Shown one piece after another: positions 36,228 to 45,092 of a stretch of 64,000 nt of DNA (position 1 is its first letter; each line of letters opens with the position of its first letter). Below the pieces are notes generated by a model. That model was not told the DNA's origin and ran no database searches. It worked only from the letters and a program-made list of their open reading frames with translations. Position numbers and translations under genes: made by a program. Location: NCBI GenBank assembly GCA_965262565.1, contig CBDHFQ010000020.1, positions 62,001-126,000 of the forward strand. Reading direction: 5' to 3'. The stretch comes from CBDHFQ01 sp965262565 (GTDB lineage: Bacteria; Bacteroidota; Bacteroidia; J057).

Positions 36228-37652
36228 ATGAAGGAGCTTCACCAGAAAATGTTGCAGCAGATCCTTGAAAAGGATGAAATTGAATTAACTTCTGATCAGG
36301 AAAATGCCGTTCATGAGTTTATGACCTTTTATCTATCTAATGATGATCGTTCTACTTTTCTTCTTACGGGATCTGCAGGTACTGGTAAAACATTTTTGAT
36401 CAATATTTTTTCACGCTTTCTCAGAGCGAATGGATATAAAGTTATTTTATTATCGCCTACTGGAAGAGCGGCCAAGGTAGTAAGCAAGAGAACCCGAAAA
36501 CTTGCATTCACTATCCACCATCACATTTTTAATGTGCATGATGCCGGAAGTGGGAAAATATTTTTTTCTTTAAAAGAGAATAAGGAGCCAGAAAGGACTA
36601 TTTATATTGTGGATGAAGCTTCTATGGTAGGAGATGGATTCGAAGATGGCAGCAGACTTGGATTATTGACTTCTTTAGCAAAGTATGTTTTTGATGACGA
36701 GGTAGATAGAAAGCTCATTTTAGTAGGAGATCCTGTACAGCTTCCTCCTGTAGGATATGATGAATCTCCCGCTTTACAAGCTGACCACTTGGAACACCAC
36801 TTAGATCTTTCTGTATATTACTCACATTTGGAAGATGTCAAACGACAGCATGTAGATTCAGGTATATTAGAAAATGCCATTTTACTAAGAACCCTATATA
36901 GTGAAGACATTTATAATGAAGAACAAAATTGGCAATTAGGTACCTACAGAGATGTACAGCCCTTAGATAATCCATATGAAAGTATAGATACCTATCTGGG
37001 ATATTATCGAGAAGGAGATTTAGATAGGATTGTGTTTATTTCCTATTCTAATTATAGGGCAATGAAGATAAATCAGGCCATCAGACATCACTTACATCAT
37101 ACGGAGCAACTATTGGTTCCCTCAGATCTTATTATGGTAGTGAAGAATAATTACACCTGGAGTAATACTAAGCATATGCCATTTATTGCCAATGGAGAAA
37201 TGGGGACGATCAGGTCGGTATTTTCTGATACCCTTGAGGCTAGGTACGGATTAAACTGGGTAGACGTTGAAATAGAATTTAATAATAATCTTGGAGATCC
37301 AATAGTGATAGAATGTAAGGTAGTGTTGGACTTGTTAGTTAACAAAGAATCGCAACTAACTCGGGAACATCTTTACCTGGTATATGATGCGAGAAGAAAA
37401 GAATATTTAAATTTATCCAAGTCTAGAATGAAGCAACAATTAAGGGTTGATCCTTATGTAAATGCTTTACAAATAAAATACGGTTATGCTATTACAGGGC
37501 ATAAATCACAAGGAGGCCAATGGGAAACAGCCATAATTAATTTTGAACCTGATTATGGGAACAACCCCAAAGCGTACATAAGATGGGTTTACACTGTTTT
37601 TACTCGCGCGGCAGAACGTTTATACCTTTTGGGTTGTCCTTTTATAGACTAG
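36228..37652 (+). CDS. RecD-like superfamily 1 DNA helicase
   Basis: A 474-residue ATP-dependent helicase of the RecD/Pif1-type SF1B group. Motif I is GSAGTGKT (48-55), followed by SPTGRAAKVVS (Ia), VDEASMVGD (II), LVGDPVQLPPVG (III), then the C-terminal UvrD_C_2-type segment GYAITGHKSQGGQW (V) and YTVFTRAAERLYLL (VI). It is a compact enzyme without the long N-terminal domain of RecD2, and no RecB or RecC is nearby. Relatives are annotated AAA family ATPase or exonuclease V alpha-like. It is followed by the REC-LytS gene after one base, so the two are cotranscribed, which is an odd pairing. Confidence 0.92.
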   Translation: MKELHQKMLQQILEKDEIELTSDQENAVHEFMTFYLSNDDRSTFLLTGSAGTGKTFLINIFSRFLRANGYKVILLSPTGRAAKVVSKRTRKLAFTIHHHIFNVHDAGSGKIFFSLKENKEPERTIYIVDEASMVGDGFEDGSRLGLLTSLAKYVFDDEVDRKLILVGDPVQLPPVGYDESPALQADHLEHHLDLSVYYSHLEDVKRQHVDSGILENAILLRTLYSEDIYNEEQNWQLGTYRDVQPLDNPYESIDTYLGYYREGDLDRIVFISYSNYRAMKINQAIRHHLHHTEQLLVPSDLIMVVKNNYTWSNTKHMPFIANGEMGTIRSVFSDTLEARYGLNWVDVEIEFNNNLGDPIVIECKVVLDLLVNKESQLTREHLYLVYDARRKEYLNLSKSRMKQQLRVDPYVNALQIKYGYAITGHKSQGGQWETAIINFEPDYGNNPKAYIRWVYTVFTRAAERLYLLGCPFID

Positions 37653-37653
37653 C

Positions 37654-38709
37654 ATGGAAAAGCAATATCATATCTTATACGTGGACGATGAGCCTCAAAA
37701 TCTATTGGCTTTTAAAGCTTCATTTAGAAGATATTACCATATTTATACGGCGAATAGTGGACTTGATGGGATCGAAATTTTAAAAACACATCCCATAGAT
37801 CTCATTATTTCTGATCATAGAATGCCCAGAATGACAGGGGTCGAATTTTTTGAGCGAATCCTTCCGGATTTTCCTGATCCTATTAGGATGGTGCTTACGG
37901 GATATGCGGATATTCATGCGATCATCGATGCGATCAATAAGGGGAAGGTGTATCATTATATTGCTAAACCATGGAAACAAGATGAGCTCAAACCCATCAT
38001 CGATAACGCATTAGAGACCTATAGTTTAAAAAAGGAAAATAAGAAACTGCTGGAAGAAAAGAACCGCTTATTACTTCGGGCAGAAAGACAGGAAAAGGAA
38101 TATATACTTTCCAGATATGAAACCTTGAAAAATCAGGTTAATCCTCATTTCCTTTTCAACAGTCTCAATACGCTCGCGTCCTTAATTTATGAAGATCAGG
38201 ATTTGGCGGAGCTATTTATCAGTAAGTTAACAAAAGTATACAGATATGTGTTAGAGCATAAACAAGAGATTGTGGTAAGCCTGGAAGAGGAAATGAATTT
38301 TATGCGGAATTACGTTTTTCTCCAACAAATCAGGTTTGGAGATAGCCTGAAACTACAGTTAGAAGTAGGTGATATCCATTTACCACAATTTATTCCACCT
38401 TTAACTATTCAGTTATTAGTAGAGAATGCCATCAAGCACAACATCGTTTCAAGAGAGCAGCCTCTTTTTATTTCTATTTATATAGAGGATAATTTTCTTG
38501 TAATTAAAAATAATTTTCAACGTAGAATAGAAAAAGTGAACTCAACAGGTATTGGGTTACAAAATTTGAGAGAGAGGTATGGGTTCTTGAGTAAAGATCA
38601 ACCTTTATTTTTTATAGAGGACGGATATTACTATTCAAAAGTACCATTATTAGAAAAGATGACACAGGAAACACTTTACATCAGGAAAAGTGGAGAAAAA
38701 CCTTTATGA
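37654..38709 (+). CDS. Hybrid protein: response-regulator receiver fused to a LytS-type histidine kinase
   Basis: 351 residues, cytoplasmic. The receiver domain (5-122) has the acidic pair DDE (11-13), phospho-acceptor Asp54 in IISDHRMP, and Lys105 in AKPW. A coiled coil (123-155) leads into a His_kinase domain with His165 in QVNPHFLFNSLNTLASL. The N-box (LLVENAIKHN) and ATP lid (GIGLQNLRERYGF) of the C-terminal ATPase domain are present. Kinase and receiver residues are all intact. Order REC-then-kinase suggests that phosphorylation of the receiver controls the kinase. It begins one base after the helicase stop, and a second REC protein follows 76 bases later. Confidence 0.92.
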   Translation: MEKQYHILYVDDEPQNLLAFKASFRRYYHIYTANSGLDGIEILKTHPIDLIISDHRMPRMTGVEFFERILPDFPDPIRMVLTGYADIHAIIDAINKGKVYHYIAKPWKQDELKPIIDNALETYSLKKENKKLLEEKNRLLLRAERQEKEYILSRYETLKNQVNPHFLFNSLNTLASLIYEDQDLAELFISKLTKVYRYVLEHKQEIVVSLEEEMNFMRNYVFLQQIRFGDSLKLQLEVGDIHLPQFIPPLTIQLLVENAIKHNIVSREQPLFISIYIEDNFLVIKNNFQRRIEKVNSTGIGLQNLRERYGFLSKDQPLFFIEDGYYYSKVPLLEKMTQETLYIRKSGEKPL

Positions 38710-38785
38710 TTGTTCATCTTTCTTTATAATTTAGGATTTTTATGCTTAAGATTAAGTTATTAGGTCATCTAATGTTAATAAGCTG

Positions 38786-39874
38786 ATGGCAGATAAATTT
38801 ACCATCCTCTATGTAGATGATGAGCAACACAACCTTAATTCCTTTAAAGCCACCTTTCGAAGGGAATATAAGATTTATATAGCTAAGAGTGGTGTTGAAG
38901 GCTTAGACATAATGAGGAAGCAAGATGTACAGTTGATTATCAGTGACCAACGTATGCCGGAAATGACAGGGGTTCAATTTTTAGAAAAAATTAGACCTGA
39001 ATATCCGGATTCAATAAGAATGATACTTACTGGATTTAGTGATGTAGAGGCTATTATTGATGCTATTAATAATGGTCAGGTTTTTCGGTATATAACAAAG
39101 CCATGGAATGAGACAGAGTTGCGGATGACGATAGAAAACGCACGCCAACTTTATACCTTACAACTCGAAAAGAAGAAGTTGGTCATGGATTTGCAGAAGA
39201 AGCTACAGGAAAGAGAACGTATCCTTAAGCTTTTCCAAAAATACGTACCTGAAACCATCGTAGAAAAAGCCTTAAATAATACGGAAGAATCAATTTTTGA
39301 AGGAGAATTGAGGGATACAACAGTATTGTTTTGTGATATCAGAGGATTTACTCCTATGAGTGAAGAGCTTTCCCCTAAAGAGGTAGTAGCCTTCCTGAAT
39401 GATTACTATGCTATAATGACGGCGGTGATTAAAAGACATGAGGGAACGGTAAACCAATTTGTAGGGGACGAAATTTTCGCCGCTTTTGGTGCTCCTCTCC
39501 CTACCGCTGATAATGAGAAGAACGCTATTTTCTGTGCATTGGAAATGATGGAAAAGCTGAAAGTGCTCAATGATAATTATGCACAGAAATTAGGAAGGCC
39601 CATAGAAGTGGGGATAGGAATTAATGCAGGGGAGGTGATTGCAGGAAATTTAGGATCAGAAGATAAAATCTCTTACTCGGTTACAGGAGATACGGTGAAT
39701 ACTGGTAAGCGTATAGAAACACTTACGAAGGAAAATCCCAACTCTATCCTTATCAGTGATAAAGTATTCCAACGAGTGAAAGCTTGCGTGAAAGCTAAAG
39801 CGTGGGAGCCATTGCATGTGAAAGGAAAAAAAGAGCCAATCATTGTACACGAAGTTATCGGTATATCAGAATAA
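38786..39874 (+). CDS. Response regulator with class III adenylate/guanylate cyclase output
   Basis: 362 residues. The receiver domain (5-122, DDEQH start, phospho-acceptor in IISDQRMPEMTG, Lys in TKPW) is closely similar to that of the gene before it. A helical linker (125-160) and a class III nucleotide cyclase catalytic domain (about 165-350) follow. Metal-binding Asp residues lie in FCDIRGFT and VGDEIFAAFGAP, and the transition-state Asn and Arg in GDTVNTGKRIET. The residue usually Lys in the base-selecting D-K-F motif is Gln here (VNQFVGD), so substrate choice (cAMP or cGMP) is uncertain. It is probably cotranscribed with the REC-LytS gene, which may phosphorylate it. Confidence 0.92.
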   Translation: MADKFTILYVDDEQHNLNSFKATFRREYKIYIAKSGVEGLDIMRKQDVQLIISDQRMPEMTGVQFLEKIRPEYPDSIRMILTGFSDVEAIIDAINNGQVFRYITKPWNETELRMTIENARQLYTLQLEKKKLVMDLQKKLQERERILKLFQKYVPETIVEKALNNTEESIFEGELRDTTVLFCDIRGFTPMSEELSPKEVVAFLNDYYAIMTAVIKRHEGTVNQFVGDEIFAAFGAPLPTADNEKNAIFCALEMMEKLKVLNDNYAQKLGRPIEVGIGINAGEVIAGNLGSEDKISYSVTGDTVNTGKRIETLTKENPNSILISDKVFQRVKACVKAKAWEPLHVKGKKEPIIVHEVIGISE

Positions 39875-39913
39875 TACTTCACTGCCCTGTCTGTAAGATA
39901 AGTTGCGATAAAT

Positions 39914-40885
39914 ATGGATGTATTTTTTTACGAGGCCTTTGAAGAAGAGGCGCAATATCTAAAACGATATATGCCTTCGGACATTAAGGCAGGATATAGC
40001 TGGAAAACGATTCAGGAATTGGAAATGGACCATCCACCAGCATCCATAATCAGTGTTCGTACCCAATCTCAACTACCTATTTCCTGGGCGGAGGAACTCA
40101 AAGGAATTCTTTCCAGAAGCACGGGCTATGATCACCTGCAGGATTATTTAAAAAGAATTGGATCTACTACTGTTGCTTGTGGTTATCTACCTCTGTATTG
40201 CCATAGGGCCGTCGCAGAGCAGGCGATGCTTCTATGGATGTCCTTGCTCAGAAAGCTTCCTCAACAAATTCAACAATTTCGCTCCTTTCACAGAGATGGA
40301 ATTACAGGTAAAGAAGCTGAAGGGAAAGTTTTGGGAGTAGTAGGGGTAGGAAATATCGGATACGAAATTGTGAAAATTGGGACAGCTTTGGGAATGCAAA
40401 GTTTTGGAGTAGATTTATTCCATTATTATGAAGATGTAATATACAGGCCTATAGAAGATATTATTTCCATAGCTGATATTATTGTGTGTTCGATGAACCT
40501 CACTGAAAGCAATAAAGGCTATTTTAATTACGATAGATTAAAAAATGTAAAATCAGGTACAATATTTATCAATATTTCGCGCGGTGAATTATCTCCAAGT
40601 GAAGACTTACTGAGATTAATGAGGGAACATATTCTCGGAGGTATAGGTTTGGATGTATTTGATGAGGAGAAAGCGTTAGCCATTAGTTTAAGAAATGGGG
40701 AAATGAGTAATAGGGAAGAGGTAAGGGCAAGTATAGAGCTTTCCCATTATCCAAATGTTATTTGTACTCCTCATAATGCTTTTAATACTGAAGAAGGAGT
40801 ATACAGGAAAGCAGAACAAAGTATTCAGCAAATTATCAATTTTTTAGGAAGTAGCGATTTTATTTGGAAAGTTGAGGAAGTTTGA
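39914..40885 (+). CDS. D-isomer-specific 2-hydroxyacid dehydrogenase family protein
   Basis: 323 residues, NAD-dependent. The Rossmann motif VVGVGNIGYEI (142-152) is followed by an acidic residue (VDLF) that favours NAD over NADP. Catalytic Arg (INISRGELSPS), the GLDVFDEEK segment and catalytic His (CTPHNAFNT) are present. The N-terminal substrate domain is divergent (RSTGYDHLQDYL). It might act on D-lactate, a related 2-keto acid or phosphite; the sequence does not decide. It starts 39 bases after the cyclase gene on the same strand. Confidence 0.88.
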   Translation: MDVFFYEAFEEEAQYLKRYMPSDIKAGYSWKTIQELEMDHPPASIISVRTQSQLPISWAEELKGILSRSTGYDHLQDYLKRIGSTTVACGYLPLYCHRAVAEQAMLLWMSLLRKLPQQIQQFRSFHRDGITGKEAEGKVLGVVGVGNIGYEIVKIGTALGMQSFGVDLFHYYEDVIYRPIEDIISIADIIVCSMNLTESNKGYFNYDRLKNVKSGTIFINISRGELSPSEDLLRLMREHILGGIGLDVFDEEKALAISLRNGEMSNREEVRASIELSHYPNVICTPHNAFNTEEGVYRKAEQSIQQIINFLGSSDFIWKVEEV

Positions 40886-41031
40886 AACATTAATTGTTGG
40901 AAAAATGATCTTTAATATTAGACATATAATAAATTGATAATTAGCATATTGAGATGTAAAGTAATTAATTATATATTAATTGCATTTTTATTGAATAAAT
41001 TTCAATAAAAATAACTATTTTTATAGTAAAA

Positions 41032-41075
41032 GGCCTTCAAGTGTGATCGGTTTCGATCACACTTGTATGAAGGCC
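41032..41075. other. Strong two-part hairpin in a long intergenic region
   Basis: GGCCTTCA (41032-41039) pairs with TGAAGGCC (41068-41075), and AGTGTGATCG (41040-41049) with CGATCACACT (41054-41063), with a GTTT loop and a four-base bulge (TGTA) on the right arm. It lies about 150 bases after the dehydrogenase gene. There is no T tract after it, so it may be a structured RNA end, a protein-binding dyad or a REP-like element instead of a simple terminator. Confidence 0.6.
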
Positions 41076-41599
41076 CAACACATAACATAGCCTAAGATTA
41101 ACTTTACTGATTCTTTTATCATTCAGCACAGGGATAGTAGTAAATATATTAACTATGTGCTGAATTTTAATATGATGATTTTTTTATAACGGTTTTTACT
41201 TCGTAGTTCCGTGATTTATCAATTTATATATTTTTTCTAATGTCAATTAAAACTGAGATACAAACCATAGATATTCTTTTTAGGAGGATATCGTAAAATA
41301 ACAGGTGTCCTAGAAAATCTGTGGCGGTAATCGATGGATATGTTGAGCAGGTATACTGTAGGATTTTCCGCTCTCATTAAAATTTATCTTTCTATTTTTA
41401 TATTTGCGCTTATTAATTTCACGAAATTTAAAATAATTTTCTTTTTGAACAATTGATAATTTATTATCATATATAACATATAAACAATTCTCGTACCAAA
41501 ACTAGTTCTGTATCAAGAATTCGTGCGAGAAACTACATATTTTTTTCAATTGCTGAAACATTTATAACAAAATATCTACTATTTTCGTGATAAAAAATA
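41076..41599. other. A+T-rich intergenic stretch
   Basis: About 520 bases after the hairpin with no recognisable coding frame, tRNA or repeat. It should contain the promoter of the binding-protein gene that follows. Confidence 0.5.
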
Positions 41600-42406
41600 T
41601 TGATCATCTTGGTTATTTATACAGATCACTTACTTCGATTAGTAAAGATTACACCGTATCCTAAACGCATCATTTCGTTATGTCCCTCAGTAACAGAGAC
41701 ACTATTTTCGTTAGGATTAATGCATCGAATTTCGGGACGCACGCGTTTTTGCATACATCCCAAAGATCGAGTAGGCATAGTTCCAAGAATCGGAGGAACT
41801 AAATCGATACATTATGACAAAATAAAATCATTGTCTCCTGATTTAATTCTGGCAGTTAAGGAAGAAAATACCCTTGAAATGGTCGATAATTTGTCAGAAA
41901 CCTATTCTGTATTCGTACTGGACATAAAGAAGCTTGAAGAAGGTTGGCAAATGATAAACACGATTGGAAAATTAACCCAATCTTTAGATATAGCTAATGA
42001 GTTGTCTGGTCGGATTGAACAAAGCTGGGAGCCTCTTAAAGGAATGGTCTCAGGAACTACTTGTCTTTATATGATCTGGGATAATCCCATGATGGTGGTA
42101 GGATCAGAAACGTATATCAATAGTCTTCTTGAACATTGCGGATTTGTAAATTTGGCGAACCAATTACATGGACGCTATCCTGAAATAAATGCAGGCGTTC
42201 TATCGGACTTATCCCCCCAATTTTTACTATTATCCTCAGAACCTTTTCCTTTTAAGCAAAAACATCTAAAAACCTTTCACGACTTACTTCCAAATTCGAA
42301 CATTATTTTAGTCGATGGAGAGATGTTTTCTTGGTATGGATCCAGGATGATGCAAGCCAGCAACCATATTCGTGAGATACTGGAACTCATTAGAAAGGAG
42401 TACTAA
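41600..42406 (+). CDS. Leaderless BtuF-like cobalamin/heme-type substrate-binding protein
   Basis: About 265 residues. It matches the periplasmic_binding_2 family used by vitamin B12, heme and siderophore importers: RIISLCPSVTETLFSLGL, then GRTRFCIHP, GGTKSIHYDKIKSLSPDLIL and the C-terminal lobe LYMIWDNPMMVVGSETYIN and YPEINAGVLSDLSP. There is no signal peptide, as in many short Bacteroidota versions of this family. No ATG lies at the right place: a TGA closes the frame at 41588, so the start must be TTG 41600 or TTG 41609. No ABC permease or ATPase gene is adjacent. It may bind corrinoid in the cytoplasm; that is inference. Confidence 0.8.
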   Translation: MIILVIYTDHLLRLVKITPYPKRIISLCPSVTETLFSLGLMHRISGRTRFCIHPKDRVGIVPRIGGTKSIHYDKIKSLSPDLILAVKEENTLEMVDNLSETYSVFVLDIKKLEEGWQMINTIGKLTQSLDIANELSGRIEQSWEPLKGMVSGTTCLYMIWDNPMMVVGSETYINSLLEHCGFVNLANQLHGRYPEINAGVLSDLSPQFLLLSSEPFPFKQKHLKTFHDLLPNSNIILVDGEMFSWYGSRMMQASNHIREILELIRKEY

Positions 42407-42846
42407 ACATGAAATTTCTCACTTCCACACCTTATATTCACTTCCCAATAGCACCATCAGCTTTTCTACCATTAACAAAGAGGATATTTTCAGGAACCTT
42501 TTTTCAATAAATTACATCACCTTTTTTTGATTGAGCTAGCTTCGGAAAGCTGAGACTCATCACATAACATCCCTATAGAATTATTAGTCTCTACTGAATA
42601 AGGGTCAACAATGCCCTTGAATACCCCTTTAAAGAAGTTATTTTCCTTAGTTCAGGAACATAACAGATGGTGAGTGATTAGTGATCTGTTAAGTTAATTT
42701 ATTAACTAACATCATTTATGACCTTAGCTAAATTGTATGTTCGCGAATGAACAGGATCGTGCTATTAGTATTAATATTTCATTGAGCTGATGATATAATC
42801 CGGTTACACATAGTGTCTAATGTATATATAATGATGTAAAACAATC
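42407..42846. other. Intergenic region, no gene seen
   Basis: About 440 bases with only short frames. A 33-codon ATG frame at its left end has no supporting feature. No hairpin or promoter match stands out. Confidence 0.5.
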
Positions 42847-43701
42847 ATGAATTATTTAATACTAAAACACATGTTATTTGATTTTTCTAAAGAAAAGATT
42901 TCAGTAGAGAGTGCCATAGATAAAGGCTTCTTACTAGTTTATTTACCAGCCTTCCTTATTATGATGAGCTTTGCGTTTGGTGGTATAATGATCGACTCTT
43001 ACAAACTTTTACCAGAATGGATAATCCCTGTTTCCTTAATATTATCTGTGCTATTTAGTTGCTTATACTATTATCGAATGCTCACAATATGGAGGCTCTG
43101 GGCCTTTGAACGAGTTGATTTGAAGGAAAAGCTTAATACTCGTGCCATACAAAGTCGTTTGATTTATCCTAAGGGAAGTTTTATGGAAAAACTGGAAATA
43201 CGTACTGCTGAGGAGCAAACAAAACTTGATGAAATCGACGTACTATCCCAAAAGCCCGATCCATTTATTGAAAATAAAGCTATTCCTGAAGAGATTATTT
43301 TCCGTTATATACGTTCGGCCCATGTATTAATGGCTATTTTTGGACTGCTTTTAATCATATCGGGAGTATGGCTTCAGATTCAAGAAAATAATCTCATACT
43401 ATTACTAACTTCACTTTTAACAGGCGCATATATTTGTGGTAAAAGTATTTACAGATATTTTGATACTGCGCCTAAATTAATATTAAGTGAAAAAGGTATT
43501 ACAACTCCAATAAAGGGATTAATTCCATGGGAAATAATAACGGAGGTTAAGGTACTACATAATTTAGATGTATACTATCTCCCTCATGGGAAAGTATCGA
43601 TTGGTTTCGGCGATTTAAAATCATCTCATAGGTATGATATGTATGATATTGTTAAAACTTATCAAGCTCGTTATGCGCAAACACTCAAAAATGAGGCATA
43701 A
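42847..43701 (+). CDS. Four-TM membrane protein with PH-like C-terminal domain
   Basis: 284 residues. Two hydrophobic pairs are clear: LVYLPAFLIMMSFAFGG with IIPVSLILSVLFSCLYYY (about 30-80), and VLMAIFGLLLIISGVWL with LILLLTSLLTGAYICG (about 158-205). The remaining ~75 residues (LILSEKGITTPIKGLIPWEIITEVKV and following) have the strand pattern of a bacterial PH-like domain. A charged cytoplasmic loop lies between the pairs. I recognise no family name. It stands alone between two long gaps and is followed by an inverted repeat. Confidence 0.7.
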   Translation: MNYLILKHMLFDFSKEKISVESAIDKGFLLVYLPAFLIMMSFAFGGIMIDSYKLLPEWIIPVSLILSVLFSCLYYYRMLTIWRLWAFERVDLKEKLNTRAIQSRLIYPKGSFMEKLEIRTAEEQTKLDEIDVLSQKPDPFIENKAIPEEIIFRYIRSAHVLMAIFGLLLIISGVWLQIQENNLILLLTSLLTGAYICGKSIYRYFDTAPKLILSEKGITTPIKGLIPWEIITEVKVLHNLDVYYLPHGKVSIGFGDLKSSHRYDMYDIVKTYQARYAQTLKNEA

Positions 43702-43718
43702 TTAATCCCTAGACTCGG

Positions 43719-43755
43719 CGCATTGGTACAGAAAAATAAGATACGTACCAATGCG
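43719..43755. other. Inverted repeat after the membrane-protein gene
   Basis: CGCATTGGTAC (43719-43729) and GTACCAATGCG (43745-43755) are perfect 11-base inverted arms with a 15-base A-rich loop, 17 bases after the stop codon. No T tract follows directly, so termination is possible but not certain. Confidence 0.5.
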
Positions 43756-43963
43756 TCATGACTTTTCCTATTCTCAGGACTAAGGGTAGGTGAGAATATG
43801 GATAACGAATAATGGAGGTAGTACATTGAAATACTTAGGGGATTCGTTTAAAATCTTATGGGAGCCTTACCGTAATCAGTATCATTGTTTTCGTAAAACA
43901 CGATTCATTCACCTCTCACCCAAGCTAGCCTATGGCTTATTGGTACGTTAATATAAAATTTAC

Positions 43964-44809
43964 ATGATTATGATAGTGCATGAGATGAATTTCTTTATTC
44001 CCTTTTTGATCAATGTTACCAGATACTTCCTAATTGCTGGTTTCGCCTTTGTGATTTTCTACCTAATGTTTCCCCACAGATTTTTTCTGAATAAGATTCA
44101 ATCTCGTGTGGCGAAGCAAAAGGACTTTATCCGTGAAATTCTTCATTCTTTGCAGACTACCTGTATACTTGCAGGAGTAGGTATGTTTATTTTGTATTCC
44201 CCTCTAAGAGAATATACCCATATTTACAAAGATATCACAGCATATCCTTGGTGGTGGATTCCCTTTAGTATATTTTTGGCTCTATTCATTCATGACACCT
44301 ATTTCTATTGGATGCATAGAACGATTCATCATCCGTTACTATTTAAAAAAATTCATTTGGTTCATCATAAATCAGTGAATCCATCTCCTTGGGCTTCTTA
44401 TTCCTTTCACTTTTTGGAGGGCATATTGGAAGCATTGGTGGTCCCACTAATATTATGCTTGATTCCTCTCCATCCGTGGGCATTACTCATCTTTACCTTT
44501 GCTTCATTCACTGTCAATGTATATGGACATTTGGGCTATGAGATTGCCCCCAGATGGCTTAGGCATTCCTTCCTATTTGAAATTCTGAACACTTCCGTAC
44601 ATCACAATTTGCATCACGAAAGATTTAAAGGAAATTATGGGCTGTATTTTAGATGGTGGGATAGACTAATGGGGACGGAACATCCTGAATATGTGAAAAG
44701 ATATGATGAGATTCAGGATAGAAGATTTTCAGCGGTCCGTAGGGAGAGAAATACGTATCATCAGACGAATTTCGGATCTTTTGGAGATGATACAGTCCCG
44801 AATGTATGA
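43964..44809 (+). CDS. Sterol desaturase/fatty acid hydroxylase family membrane protein
   Basis: 281 residues with four to five TM helices and the three-part histidine motif of the di-iron membrane hydroxylases: HDTYFYWMHR, then HLVHHKS, then HHNLHHERF. This family inserts a hydroxyl or double bond into lipids such as fatty acids, carotenoids or sterols. The exact reaction cannot be told here. Several closely spaced ATGs exist (43964, 43970, 43982); I list the first. It is monocistronic and convergent on the ABC permease gene. Confidence 0.92.
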   Translation: MIMIVHEMNFFIPFLINVTRYFLIAGFAFVIFYLMFPHRFFLNKIQSRVAKQKDFIREILHSLQTTCILAGVGMFILYSPLREYTHIYKDITAYPWWWIPFSIFLALFIHDTYFYWMHRTIHHPLLFKKIHLVHHKSVNPSPWASYSFHFLEGILEALVVPLILCLIPLHPWALLIFTFASFTVNVYGHLGYEIAPRWLRHSFLFEILNTSVHHNLHHERFKGNYGLYFRWWDRLMGTEHPEYVKRYDEIQDRRFSAVRRERNTYHQTNFGSFGDDTVPNV

Positions 44810-45092
44810 CATATTAGATAGGTATGTTACAGATGACAGTGTTCTGGAAATGGTGGGTGGTTCTACTAAGGCAATGCTTTATAGGATCACCACTTTTCAA
44901 CAAGCCCCTATCATTCTTTAAGTGGCTAAGCTTCAACATGAATATAAAAGCCTAACAATTGACATTTTATAGCTTGCCGGATGAGTTTTTTGGGTCGAAA
45001 TTAGCTTTATAAACGCATAATACTCTGGAAGCCGCCTCTGGAAATGAAGACGACCTCCTTTACATTTAACCTTTATTAGTCTCATGCGATTT

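Noticed and set aside
40886..41599. tRNA or riboswitch in the long gap before the BtuF-like gene
   Set aside because: No cloverleaf or cobalamin B12-box sequence is visible; only the single hairpin at 41032-41075.
42409..42510. 33-codon ATG frame right after the BtuF-like gene
   Set aside because: Too short and featureless to support.
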